Of a stretch of 64,000 nt of DNA, positions 33,377 to 44,300 are shown piece by piece. The stretch lies in assembly GCA_021030915.1 (NCBI GenBank), contig JAGEMR010000058.1, positions 62,001 through 126,000 of the forward strand, given 5' to 3'. The stretch comes from Astrothelium macrocarpum. Its lineage: Eukaryota > Ascomycota > Dothideomycetes > Trypetheliales > Trypetheliaceae. A program made the translations under genes and the position numbers. The notes beneath the pieces were generated by a model. It saw nothing but the letters and a program-made list of their open reading frames with translations, did not search any database and was not told the origin of the DNA. Position 1 is the first letter of the stretch. The number at the start of each line of letters is the position of its first letter.

Positions 33377-35105
33377 GATGGTCGATTTGGACGTCGTGAG
33401 GATCAAGTATCGGATGTTGGTATTGCAGGAATTGGGTAGTTCTGACGAATTTGAAGTGTGAGATCTTGTTTTCATAAATTATTCTGGGTAGCGTCTTGGT
33501 AAGTTATATTCCCAGATTTGTTTGCCATTTAAATCTGCAGTCATTTTGGATATCTTTGGTCAGTGACAAAGGTTCATTGTGTCATGAAAGCCTTTTTTGT
33601 ATAGCGATACAGACTATGAAAGATGGACCATCATAAGGAGACAAAGAGACTGCTCCATCACCAATCACTGAAGAACGTAAAGGAAATTGAATAAACGAAG
33701 GATCATGACAAAAATGAGTGACCGGGCATGGCTTGATCATTTGCAATTATGAGTTTGGCAGGTCTGTTGTTCCGGTCAAGTCCACTGCAATGCAGGCGTC
33801 TCAGGGCATCGACATCACCAATGAACTATTGGTCGATTTTGGAGACGCAGTCAAGATTTTTTTTCTTCTTTCTCCCAACTACCTCTTACAGAACAGAGAT
33901 TGAAGATCGGGGTATCTTCGGGTTAGACTCTGGCTGCATTGAAATGAATAAATGAAGTCAAGCATAACTCGCGTAAAATTCGGAAACGGCGATAGCCTGA
34001 AGAAGATGTAATGTAGGTGAGGTAGGCATGGGATCACATGCGGTCCGATAATTGAAATCAAATAGGATGACACTGGGCATGGTCAGGCTTGTGCGACATA
34101 CATACAGACATCCCCAACGATTGACCGCCCAAACTTGCAGGTGGACCTAGTTGGAGTGAACAGCACGCACGTACGGAGTGTGGAGGTAGGTAAGACGCAG
34201 AGGAATGGACATGCAGCTCCAAGCGCGTCCCAAGTGGGGAATTAGCGTTGGTGCCGGCGAGGTGTACAGAGAAGGGCAGAGAAGGCAGGAGATGGCAGCG
34301 ATACCTAGCTGGGCACGACGCTGGGCCGCTCATTGGATGCATGCGGAATCTTCAGCACCGATAGAAAAGCATGGCCCATTCAGGCTGATCGGCGTTGAAC
34401 CTTTTGGGAAGGGGAGGGAGTTCTTGCGACTACAGCGGTAACCCTAAGATGAAAGATGCAAGCTTCGAAGCGTTGCATAAGCTTGTATGGAGTGGTTGGC
34501 GAGGTGCATTGGCGCGAATGGCAGGCCAGCGGTTTGGACAGGGTCGCAGCAATCGCAGGACGTTGCAAGCGAAGATGCGAGGCTACCGCCTGCTCTAGCC
34601 TACTCTAGCCGAGCAGGTCCGAGCAGCATCACGTGTAGGGCCGCCGTTCCGCGGATCGAGTGGGAGGGGCAGGGGGGGCGGAGCAGACGGTGAATGGCCA
34701 GCGGCAGCAGGTGGCAGGGCGGCGATGACGGCAGGCGAGAGGACGTGGGGACTACGCTGGGACAGGCAGTATGTTTAAAGAGGCCACGGATCGGGCAGTG
34801 TGTTGTCGTCGCCCACTATCCGCTAGAGCGCTGGACGGTTTGGCACGGCCTCGCAGGGAGTGAGCTGAGGCGCGGGATTGCAAGTGAGATTAGGCGGTCG
34901 GGCCAGGTTTGGTTCAGCTCCGTGCCTTCCCCCTCTCTGGTGCAGCGGCTGCCTCTGCGCTCAAAACCCAGCCTACTTCCGACACCTCTAAACCCTTCCG
35001 GTCATCCATCATCCTTCTCTTTTCTTACTAGCCACTGCCCGTTTCGTGCGAGCTGCCGCATCCGAGTCGTGCCTCCGAACAGAAACGTGAGAACGCCTGA
35101 ACAGA
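33377..35105. other. Long intergenic region upstream of the mcm1 gene
   Basis: About 1.7 kb. The right half (34.4-35.1 kb) is GC-rich and ends in pyrimidine-rich sequence before the start codon, typical of a long fungal promoter and leader. CACGTG occurs near 34.63 kb. The short open frames here lack support. Confidence 0.5.
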
Positions 35106-35961
35106 ATGGCAACAGAAATCACCGACGAGCAACAATCGCCTTCTGCTCACGACGACAATGGCAATGGTGCTGGTCTGCCCCAGGATCCCAACCGCGGCGT
35201 CAAGCGTCCTCGTCCCAGCGCTGCTGCCGACGACGATGACGATGATGATGACAAGCCCGGACGCGAGCGCCGAAAGATTGAGATCAAATTCATTCAGGAC
35301 AAAAGCAGGCGCCATATCACTTTTTCTAAACGCAAAGCTGGTATCATGAAAAAGGTGTGTAACCAGAATTGTGCGACCGGGGAGAGGAGTTCGACGACGC
35401 GCTCCACATCCCAACAACCACCACAACGCGTCGCATTAACTAATGCGCCCACCTCAATGCTAGGCTTACGAACTGTCTGTCTTAACGGGCACTCAAGTGC
35501 TCCTTCTCGTCGTGTCCGAGACCGGTTTGGTCTACACCTTTACCACCCCAAAGCTCCAGCCTTTGGTAACTAAACCTGAAGGCAAGAATCTCATCCAGGT
35601 GAGCTCACACAAATTCCAACATCACCACTTTCTACTCCCAGACACGTATTTTAATAATTGTCAGGCCTGTCTTAATGCGCCCGAGCCCGCCTCTGAATCC
35701 AATGGCGTCGATGGTGACGGTGGTGCTTCGGCTGTTGAATCTCCTGAAGACCATGCCCAGCTGCCACAAGCTTCAATGCCTCGCCAACCCAGCAATTCTC
35801 AGCCTTCCTCTCTCCCGCCTGGCTATGGCATGACCCCAGAGCAACAGCAACAACTTCAGTACCAGGCATACCTCCAGCAAACTCAAGCCCAGCAACCTCA
35901 GAGCGCGTACCCAGGCATGCCGCACGCCGGTGGAATGCCCAGGCACCCTGGTCATCAGTAA
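35106..35961 (+). CDS. mcm1: MADS-box transcription factor Mcm1
   Basis: Mcm1 (SRF-type) binds CC(A/T)6GG-like sites with partners and controls mating, cell-cycle and development genes. Three exons (35106-35354, 35464-35598, 35665-35961) give 226 residues. An acidic Asp run precedes the MADS domain at about residues 57-115: KIEIKFIQDKSRRHITFSKR, KAGIMKK-AYELSVLTGTQV across the first junction, then LLLVVSETGLVYTFTTPKLQ. The C-terminus is Gln/Pro-rich (QQQQLQYQAYLQQTQ), a likely activation region. The second junction joins GKNLIQ to ACLNAPEP, as in fungal Mcm1. Introns have TTAACTAAT-like and TAATTGTCAG signals. The acidic stretch just before the MADS box is also seen in yeast relatives. Confidence 0.95.
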
Positions 35962-36517
35962 TCGAGTATACACAAGAGAACTTGGCGTCAGTTTCAGTAG
36001 CAAGAAAATGTCTCCCTGAGCGCTGCCCATGCCGGCGCGATTATGGCTGAATGCGGGAGCACGGTGTTGAGGTGGTTTCGTTCCGGGTACTTTGTCCCGA
36101 ATTATGTCCGCTCAACCTTCTGACAGTGCGGCTTTTCCTAATTCGTTTCCACTATACCTACATAGTTTGCGCTTTATCATGATAATATGCAGGAAAGGGG
36201 ACGAGCTGTTGTCGGCTTCTTCGCATCAGGCAATAAGAGGTGGTTGCTCAGGCTATGCTGGAAAAGAGACTGGGGAAAATCAACATGGCGCAGCTCGTCT
36301 CCTGTAGAAAGTACTCTCATACCAATACATCTTCTCATTGAGCAAGACTATCTCAAATGTTGAAGCGCTTGGACTGAAAATGATTTTGCATGCGGTTCCA
36401 AATACCAGCTTTGGAGAATGCTTGGACGAGATGTCGTATGGCCTCTGATACAGAATTGTCTAAAAAATGAAATTCCTTTCCACTCAAAAAAGAAAAAAAA
36501 AAAAAGGCAAAAAGAGT
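35962..36517. other. Intergenic, converging 3' ends of mcm1 and the WW-protein gene
   Basis: No gene is seen. A poly-A run lies at 36487-36505 just beyond the stop of the WW-protein gene. Confidence 0.4.
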
Positions 36518-37560
36518 CTACCATGCATCAGTCCTTTCGTAGCTCGTTTCCTCAACGTAGCCGGGCCCTTCATCCACGTACTCATCCCTCTCTACAAAAT
36601 CATCCTGCACAAAATCATCTCTCACATCGTCCTCCACGTACGTCGTTTCATCCACAAAATCCGACGGTCTCTCATCGACATACGTCGTTTCCTGTACATA
36701 ATCCACCGGCCTCTCATCGATAAACGTATCCCTCTCCACATAGTCCACCGGCCTCTCATCAATATACCGATTCTCCTGCACCACATAATCCGGTCGCGCA
36801 TCCACATACTCCCTCTCCCTGAACCGCTCCTCATCCCGCCACCTCTCTTCATCCCTATACCTTTCCTCATCCCGATACTCGTGCTCCCGCCACCGCTCCT
36901 TCGCCTTCCACTCATCCTCTTCAAAATGATGCTTCACCTTCTCCCCTTCATGTTCCAACAGCGCACCGCCCGCCAGCCCCGCCACTCCCGCCAATGCCAC
37001 CCCTCCCCATCCCGGCCCCCCATGCCCGCTCTTCGCCGCCTGCTGCTGCGCCGCCACGCCGGGCTGCAGGCGCTGCTGCTCCTCGATCACCGTCGTCTGC
37101 TGCGAGTAGTTCCCTGGCGGCGGCGGGGGATGCGGGCCGCCATAGGCGGGTGAGGCGCCCGGGCGCGGAGGCGCGTAGCCTTGCGGTGGTCCGGGAGATC
37201 GGCCGGCGCCTGGTGGTGGGGGCCCGTACGGCGCGGTGTAACCTGGTGCGTGCGGAAAGTCCCAGGTGTGTTGTCTGGTTTGCTCGTTCTCGAAGTAGTA
37301 TCGGTTGGCGTGGAAGTCCCAGATAGCGCGCCACGGGGGTGGGCACTGAGGTGGTGGTGGGGCGTGATTGGGAGGGCCGCCGTAGGATTGAGGGGGAATA
37401 GGAGAGCCTATGGGAGAGAAGGGTGAGTACTTTTGATTGGTTCTTCCGGTGAAAGAGTTTGTGAGGGGAGGGGTTGACGAAGGGGCGTCCAAGTGCGGGT
37501 CATGAAGTGGTTGAGGGATTTAATTGACTTACGAGGCGGTGGCGGATGGTGGCCGTACAT
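36518..37560 (-). CDS. WW-domain protein with acidic/aromatic tandem repeats
   Basis: Two exons (37560-37533 and 37407-36518; 125-nt intron, donor GTAAGT, acceptor CCATAG) give 305 residues starting MYGHHPPPPR. An alternative start at 37492 would avoid the intron but begins with a weaker N-terminus. One WW domain lies at about residues 28-57: PPPWRAIWDFHANRYYFENE to TWDFP, with both Trp and the final Pro. Such domains bind Pro-rich ligands. A Pro/Gly/Tyr-rich linker follows, then a small hydrophobic Gly/Ala block (GVALAGVAGLAGGALL). The C-terminal 130 residues are repeats: first YRDEER-type heptads, then copies of a YIDERPVDYV-type unit about 14 residues long. The partner and location are unknown. 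Related WW plus Gly/Ala-block proteins occur across Pezizomycotina. Confidence 0.75.
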
Positions 37561-37588
37561 CGTCGCACGGTGAGAGGGCGTCCTCTGC

Positions 37589-37591
<3 letters not shown>

Positions 37592-37631
<40 letters not shown>
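37592..37631. repeat. (GA)20 microsatellite
   Basis: Twenty uninterrupted GA units on the plus strand lie 32 bp upstream of the WW-protein start codon. On that gene's sense strand this is (TC)20, probably in its 5' leader or core promoter. Confidence 0.95.
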
Positions 37632-38493
37632 CAGGGATGGAGCTTGGCCGGGTGGGAAGTAAAGAGAAGCTCGAGGGCTTGCTGTGCTTCAGGATCTTGG
37701 TCCTGTTTAAATATTTGATTGCCACAGGCAAATGAGCGCAGACGCAGGGATCTCGAACACGGAGAGAGATTGTCAAGTGAGCCCCTCAGCTGCGCCGCTG
37801 CACCACGAGCATACACACCGACAGGTTCTGGCCTACTAAGGTAGGGATTGGGGGCAAGTACCTTACGCAACCGCTCTCGTCAGAAAGGTCAACACGAAAC
37901 AACCAAACACTGCGTTGCACCACCCAAAACCTGGAACCCCCGAACCCCGCTTCAGATCTAGCCCCCTACCTTAACTCACCTGCGTACATGATCTACCCAC
38001 AACACCTTTTCGTTCAGCTGTTTGATTGATTGCGGGGTATGCTCTGCTGCTCACTGGTGGCCATTTTTGTACCATTTCCTACATCTTGAACATCAATCTA
38101 ATTGACTAAAAACATTTGGCAAATAGTAATAATTCACACTCTTTTATTTTTTCCTCGTCCTTCAAAAGAAAACCCTTATTCATCATCACCCTGGCCGTGC
38201 CAATCCCAGCCCGAGATTTTCGCCGAATCTGCAGCAGGGCTGCATCAGGCCATTGGCTAGCCATTGGCATCGTCTTCTTTCTTGTACTTATCCAATTCCT
38301 GTTCCCTCATTTTGAGCTCCATTTCGACCATCCTCTATACTCGGGCTCCTTGTCCTCACGGACTCTCCCAAATCAAGGCTTTTCTAAATTATATAGTCCA
38401 TTCGCGAATGAGAATCAGGTTTGCCTGCCGAAGAGTACTAGTCCACCGGTGACAACTCCCTCGGGGACATTTAATAAACCGTATCATCGCAGT
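37632..38493. other. Upstream region between the divergent WW-protein and glucokinase genes
   Basis: Holds the promoters of both genes. A frame open from about 38116 runs into the glucokinase first exon, but its upstream part has no glucokinase likeness and is taken as leader. Confidence 0.5.
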
Positions 38494-40080
38494 ATGACGC
38501 TCGTAGAAGAGGCGCAAAAGGTGGCAGGGGAGTTTGAGTATTCAGCAAGTGAGGTACAGAAGGGGGTTAAGAGGTTCAGGGAGCAGATGCGTGAGTTGTC
38601 ATTCACCAAGAGCAGCTTCAATCTCAAGAGGGGACTTCAGTCAGGTTGACCACCCATTGAAAATATAGATGATGGCCTTCAGAAATCCGGCTCTACCATG
38701 TCCCAGATTCCCACATTCGTTACCGCAGTACCCAATGGAACCGAAAAGGGTCTTTACATGGCCGTTGATCTTGGCGGGACCAATTTTCGCGTCTGTTCTA
38801 TCCAATTGCATGGAAACACGACCTTTTCTCTCACTCAATCCAAAATCGCCATTCCTCGTGAGCTGATGGTTGCCAAAACTTCCAAAGAGCTCTTTTCCTT
38901 CTTGGCCAAACAAATCGAGGCTTTCCTCAAAAAGCATCACGAAGAACACTATGAAGGTCACATCCGAAGGAGGAAGACAATGAGTAGTAGAGAAGGCTTT
39001 AAAAAAGAGGAAATCTTCGATTTGGGATTCACATTTAGTTTTCCAGTACAGCAGAACGGCATCAACCGTGGCACCCTACTCCGCTGGACCAAAGGCTTCG
39101 ACATTGCAGACACCATCGGCAAAGACGTCTGCGCGCTTTTACAAGAAGAAATTGATGCCCTGCATCTCCCCGTCCGTGTTGCCGCTCTCGTCAACGACAC
39201 TGTCGGCACTCTTATGGCCCGCTCCTACACCTCCCCCGGCAAGACCGGCACCTTGCTGGGAGCAATCTTTGGCACCGGCACGAACGGCGCCTACGTGGAG
39301 AAGCTCTCCAAGATTACGAAACTCACAAATCTTTCTACCCAAGATACAACCACCGGCGAAATGATCATCAACACCGAGTGGGGCTCCTTTGACAACGAAC
39401 TTGCCGTCCTACCCGAAACACCGTATGACGCAGCCCTCGACGCAGCCAGCAACAACCCAGGCATCCAAATGTTCGAGAAGCGCGTCTCCGGCATGTTCCT
39501 CGGCGAGATCCTCCGCCGCGCCCTGCTCTCGCTCGTCCGCAACCCCGCGGTCCCGCTCTTCTCCGACGAGAACTCGTCCCTCAACGACATCCACTCCACC
39601 ACCAACATCGCCGAGGCCAGCCCGCTGTGGAGGGACTGGGGCCTCGACACGAGCTTCCTCAGCATCGCGCACGGCGACAAGAGCCAGGGCCTCCGCATCA
39701 CGCGCCAGGCCCTCGACAAGGACTACGGCGTCTCCGCCGCAAGCGAAGAGGACGCGCTCGCCGTGCAGGCGATCGCGTCTGCCATCGGGCGGCGCGCCGC
39801 GCGACTGTCGGCTGTTGCGCTCGCTGCTATCGTGCTGGACTCGGGGAAGCTGGAGGATGGCACCGAGGAGCCGGTGGATATCGGTGTGGATGGTTCGCTG
39901 GTGGAGTTCTATCCGGGGTTTGAAGAGCAGATCCGCGAGGCGCTGAGGGAGGTGCCGGAGATTGGGGAAAAGGGGGAGAGGAGGGTGAGGATTGGGATTG
40001 CAAAGGATGGGAGTGGGGTCGGGGCGGCGCTGATTGCGTTGGTGGCGGGGAAGGTGAATCCGCCGGGGGAAAATGATTGA
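38494..40080 (+). CDS. glk1: Glucokinase
   Basis: ATP-dependent phosphorylation of glucose to glucose 6-phosphate, cytosolic first step of glycolysis. Two exons (38494-38590 and 38669-40080) give 502 residues, typical of fungal glucokinases. The start MTLVEEAQKVAGEFEYS matches the family N-terminus; the junction reads REQM-HDGLQKSGSTMSQIPTFV. The phosphate-binding loop is AVDLGGTNFRVCS, the sugar-binding block FSFPVQQNGINRGTLLRWTK, the catalytic Asp lies in VNDTVGTLMARSY, and GAIFGTGTNGAYVE follows. An extra Lys/Glu-rich insert lies around HHEEHYEGHIRRRK. Sense codons are strongly C-ending through 39.8 kb and G-ending in the last 250 bp. Confidence 0.95.
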
Positions 40081-41361
40081 TTGGGAGGCAGGGTGGAGAA
40101 GAGGGGTGGAAGAGAAGATGTAGGGAGAGTGCACGAAGACAGAGGAAAGGTTGGTGATATAAATGGTGGGAGGATTTTGTGCGCTTTTGAGGCAAGGACA
40201 GGACTCGTGATGTCTTGGATAAATAAAGAAAGAGTCGGGTGGTTGAGGTGGCAAAGCTTTCGACCGGTGGGTGTTTGATATGCTTGATATGATCTTGGTT
40301 GACATATTTGTGGCTTTGCATTTGCAGAAAGCCAGATGGCGGTGTCTTCCGCAAAACCTACTCTGTGCATGCATGTTTCCCTGCTTTTCAATATATATGG
40401 TAGAAATGTACTCTACATGTACGAGCGTTGCACGGTTTGTGTTTCAGTGTGGACCTTTTTCAGATATTTCATTGTGCCGATATAATTTTCCCTACGGGCT
40501 CTGTGAGGCAGCAAAAGCCCGAGGATCTAGCTTCACGGGGAACCTGGCGGAAGTCCAAGTGACTTATTCATGTAGAACAGGTCAAAGGACAGTATGAGAG
40601 CAGGTACATTCTAGGATTTAATTGAGACAACAACTATGTTCAGGGGGATATGCAAGACAGTGGCGGAGAAATCGGAGCTTGTGATAAATTTGAGCATTCA
40701 ATATGTTTTCGAAATTTGAATATTTGATTACAGCATTTGGATCTGGAGTGCTTATTATTTGCACATGATATGACATAGAACAGCTCTCACACCTCTGATA
40801 TTTTCGTCTGTCACATGTGCTCGTCGAATCACTGAGGACTCATACCTTTGTAAACATGGTTTGTGGGCCCTAGAGATCCGGCGCGTCGCGTGCTCCTTTG
40901 ATGACGCCGTTTCGGTCGACGAACTTCGATTTCAATATCGTGAAAGCTGCTCCCCACCTTGTCATTTCATCCACCTCCCAATTTGTAACCGGCTCTTTCT
41001 AAAACTCCTCTACAGAAAAGATTGAAAAATGAGCCAATCCTCCATTGCCTGAATACTCGCCAGTCTTTCGTTCAAACTTGAGTTTCAAGCCTGCCGTCAC
41101 CTTCTTTGATCAGGTTCTCATACTCCCTTCAACCTTAATCCCACTATTTTCCCGTAGTCCCGTGAAGCCAACCTTCTTTTACTGACATATACGGGCTTTT
41201 GATTTCCAATAACACATGATAACACCTGAAAAGAAATCGTACGAGGCGGAATAGTATGTGCTGTTCGGCGGTTGGTAGGGAGGATGTCCATTTCTAGTAC
41301 ACTTTAGGTACTGGGATGCTGGGCTGCGTTCTGACATTGGTGCATTTGCCCAACAATCACA
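40081..41361. other. Intergenic between glucokinase and sen1
   Basis: About 1.3 kb containing the glucokinase 3' region and the sen1 promoter. No gene is seen. Confidence 0.4.
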
Positions 41362-44300
41362 ATGTCAGAGGATATTGCCCAAATTTTATTGTAAGACTGG
41401 CTTGAGGGTTTCCCCGTAAACCGATTTCTGACTGGTCACAGCAAGCTCCAAAAATTACCGGAAGGCCTGCACCTACTATGCCCTCGAACTGATCCAGACG
41501 ACAACAGTTTTTGGTTCGAGGAAGATTTGCCGCAATCAAAAGAAGGAAGCAATGGCACAAATACGGATCCCAGTGAAAGGGAGAGACGCCTACGGGAGGC
41601 AAAGGAGCGCAAGGAACTTTTGATGCAAGGGCTCATAATTTTTACTTTCGATGGCCGCGATGCATTGGAACTGCAAAAATGGCTGAAAAAACGGCTTGAA
41701 GATCAACTTCGATGTTGCGATATTTGCATACGGGAATATCATCGGGGACGAAAAGAGCTCAAAAGCAAGCTTGAAGAGTGAGTGCAGCTTCAACAAGATG
41801 ATTTGCTGTAAAGACTAGAAGAACATTAACATGTTTCTAGAGAGTACCACGAGGATCAGGTAGCACAGGTCTGCAACTTTTACGACGATCTGGACATAGA
41901 ACGAATACGGGATGGCCTTGATCACGCGACGAAAGATCTACTGGATACAGAACCCGCACGGCGCGGTATCAACGCAATAGATGAAAAAGGCACCTATGCC
42001 ATCTTCGAGGCGCTCAATTGTGAAGTATTTCTTCGAAATGAATCACTGCTCAAAGACGTGTTCGACAAGCCGTTTCAACTGGTACAGACCAATAGAAGGC
42101 TCAAGCTTAACGGATATGTCCCGGCGATGACTCTCTTTCTATTTAGCAACAACGAGGACCGCCTTGCCTGGGCGTACATGAGCTGGTTAAAGGCAAGGCG
42201 CAACATCACTGGCACTGAGTTCGACTGGAACGTCCGCGAACCCCTAAATCAAGCCACGGACCGCTTTCAACAAGGACTGGCGGAAACAGATTTTTTGCCC
42301 ACGTTCTGGCATGCCGTCCAAGCAATGGTCAATAAAATGGACAAAGAAGTCATGACACACCATCTTCGATCCCTCGAGAAAAACATCTGCAATTTGGCGC
42401 TTGAACATCTTCAAACCGAATCAATTGCTTTTTCGGACATCCTATCCGTCATTCGAAGAATTCTTGAAGAATCGCCGAGTGACTTTTGGGATGCAATGGG
42501 CCCCACTCCATCATCTACAGTCGTGGAACAAGTCTTTCACAATAAGGCTCTTGATCAAGTGATGCTTCGGGTTAGCCCAGATAATGACGAAGACATGCAG
42601 CTTCTGGACTCGTCACTTTCGTGGACCATGCCCTTAGTAGACTCAATAAAGGTAGGTAACCAATACCCGGCGTGTAAGGCACTCACGGGTCAATTACTCG
42701 ACCGCTTTCAGGATGATCGGTACGCACGAGAGGCACGACGCATTGCTTATGAGGTTGGACTTCGATTTATTCGGGACATAGTTGGAGGAATGGTTGACGC
42801 GAACGAGACGCTCGGTTCCGTTAACATCGTATCAATCCACGACATACTCGGGCTTGTGGAGCAATATCTCCCACGCATTTTAATTGATGCAGAGGCTGCC
42901 AAAATGGGCGAAGAGCTCTCTACAACCACAAAAATTGCTTTATCGATTGTTCGCCTGACATTAAAGCTGGACGTGCTGGTCCTAGAAGTCGAACAGGATA
43001 TGATCAATAAGCAAAGGCCTTTGCAGCATGAACCGTCGAAGAGCTCATCAGCTCTCTGGAAACTTATCTTGCAAGCTAACAAAAATCGAAACGCGCTTCT
43101 TTCTTCCTCTACTCTTGAAGGTGCGCGTCAAATTACTGGCCTTGAGGACTTTGTCGTAAAGGAGAATCAATCTTTGACTAAGGAACAAACCCGATTTAAT
43201 GATACACTCAAGAGGTTGTCACAGCATCGCACTGATATTCTAGAGATCGTTAATGACTTTCCTCCTGAGGATTTGAGAAAGTCACTCTCAGATCAGGTAT
43301 CTGCTAATGCCATCTTGGCTCCACTTTTCTCTTCCGAGCCTGATGTCCAGCAAACTGCAATCGATTTGCTAAAGACAGCTACCCTCCAGGCAGGCCGCAT
43401 GGAAGCCATCGGATCTCTACTTGAGGACTTCTATGCAAAGACTTTGATAGCGCTTAGCCTTTCCATACGTCGAGTGGCTCGCAAGCGTACTTTTTCACCC
43501 ATGAGCAATGTCTTGAAGATATGCAAAGATGCCATTGAGAAGATGTGTGGCCAAAGCGGTCTTCTACGGTCCAAGGATCTTACCGACGAAGAGAAAAAAG
43601 TGACTGAAATATTTTGGGAATCAGTCTGGCAAACACTTGCGGTCATTTTTGATGCCACAGAAGCCTGGAGCAATGCTAGATCGAACTACATGGCAAAAAT
43701 GATGGATTTTTGCCGCGATACCATGGAATTTGCCGATAACACGTTTGAGCATTATGCCATTGTTGCGAGCGCCTTAAGCCCGAGTGACGCAAAATTATCC
43801 TCGGAAGATAGGTCAATCGCACATAAACAGCTTCTACAACATCCGAAAGCGACCGTAAGGAGGATGGTTCGATGGTTACGACTGCGCGACGAATTCCTCT
43901 CCGGTAAATCAGTGTCGCTTATCACTAAGTTGCTGAAGCGCTTAAAGGATGCCAGTATTGCGCTCCCGGAAGAGACGTTAGAGTTTATTCAGGATACAGT
44001 CGACAAGAAAATTAGAACAAATTTGACAGGGAACCAACGCGCAGAATTGCTCCGATCGCTAGAATACCATGTAGGACATGCTATTGGCACATCTCTTGAT
44101 GACTCGCAATCCAAGCCCAAGGAGCAAACTACACTTACGACCACAGGCGCGTACGCCAAGTCACAGCCAGGAAATAAGACTCAGAAACTCGACTTTGACA
44201 AATGGCGAGAGGCTGGTAAAGTCCAGGATGATTTCAAGAAAGAGAAAGTAGGTGCTAATAGTCTAGCCAAAGTACTTTCAGATTCATCCAAAGCCGCCCA

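Noticed and set aside
38116..38493. N-terminal extension of glucokinase with a membrane-like segment
   Set aside because: The frame is open but the part before the ATG at 38494 has no likeness to glucokinases; it is more likely leader sequence.
39409..40374. 321-codon minus-strand frame over glucokinase
   Set aside because: Antisense shadow caused by strongly skewed codons in the glucokinase 3' end; no protein-family likeness.
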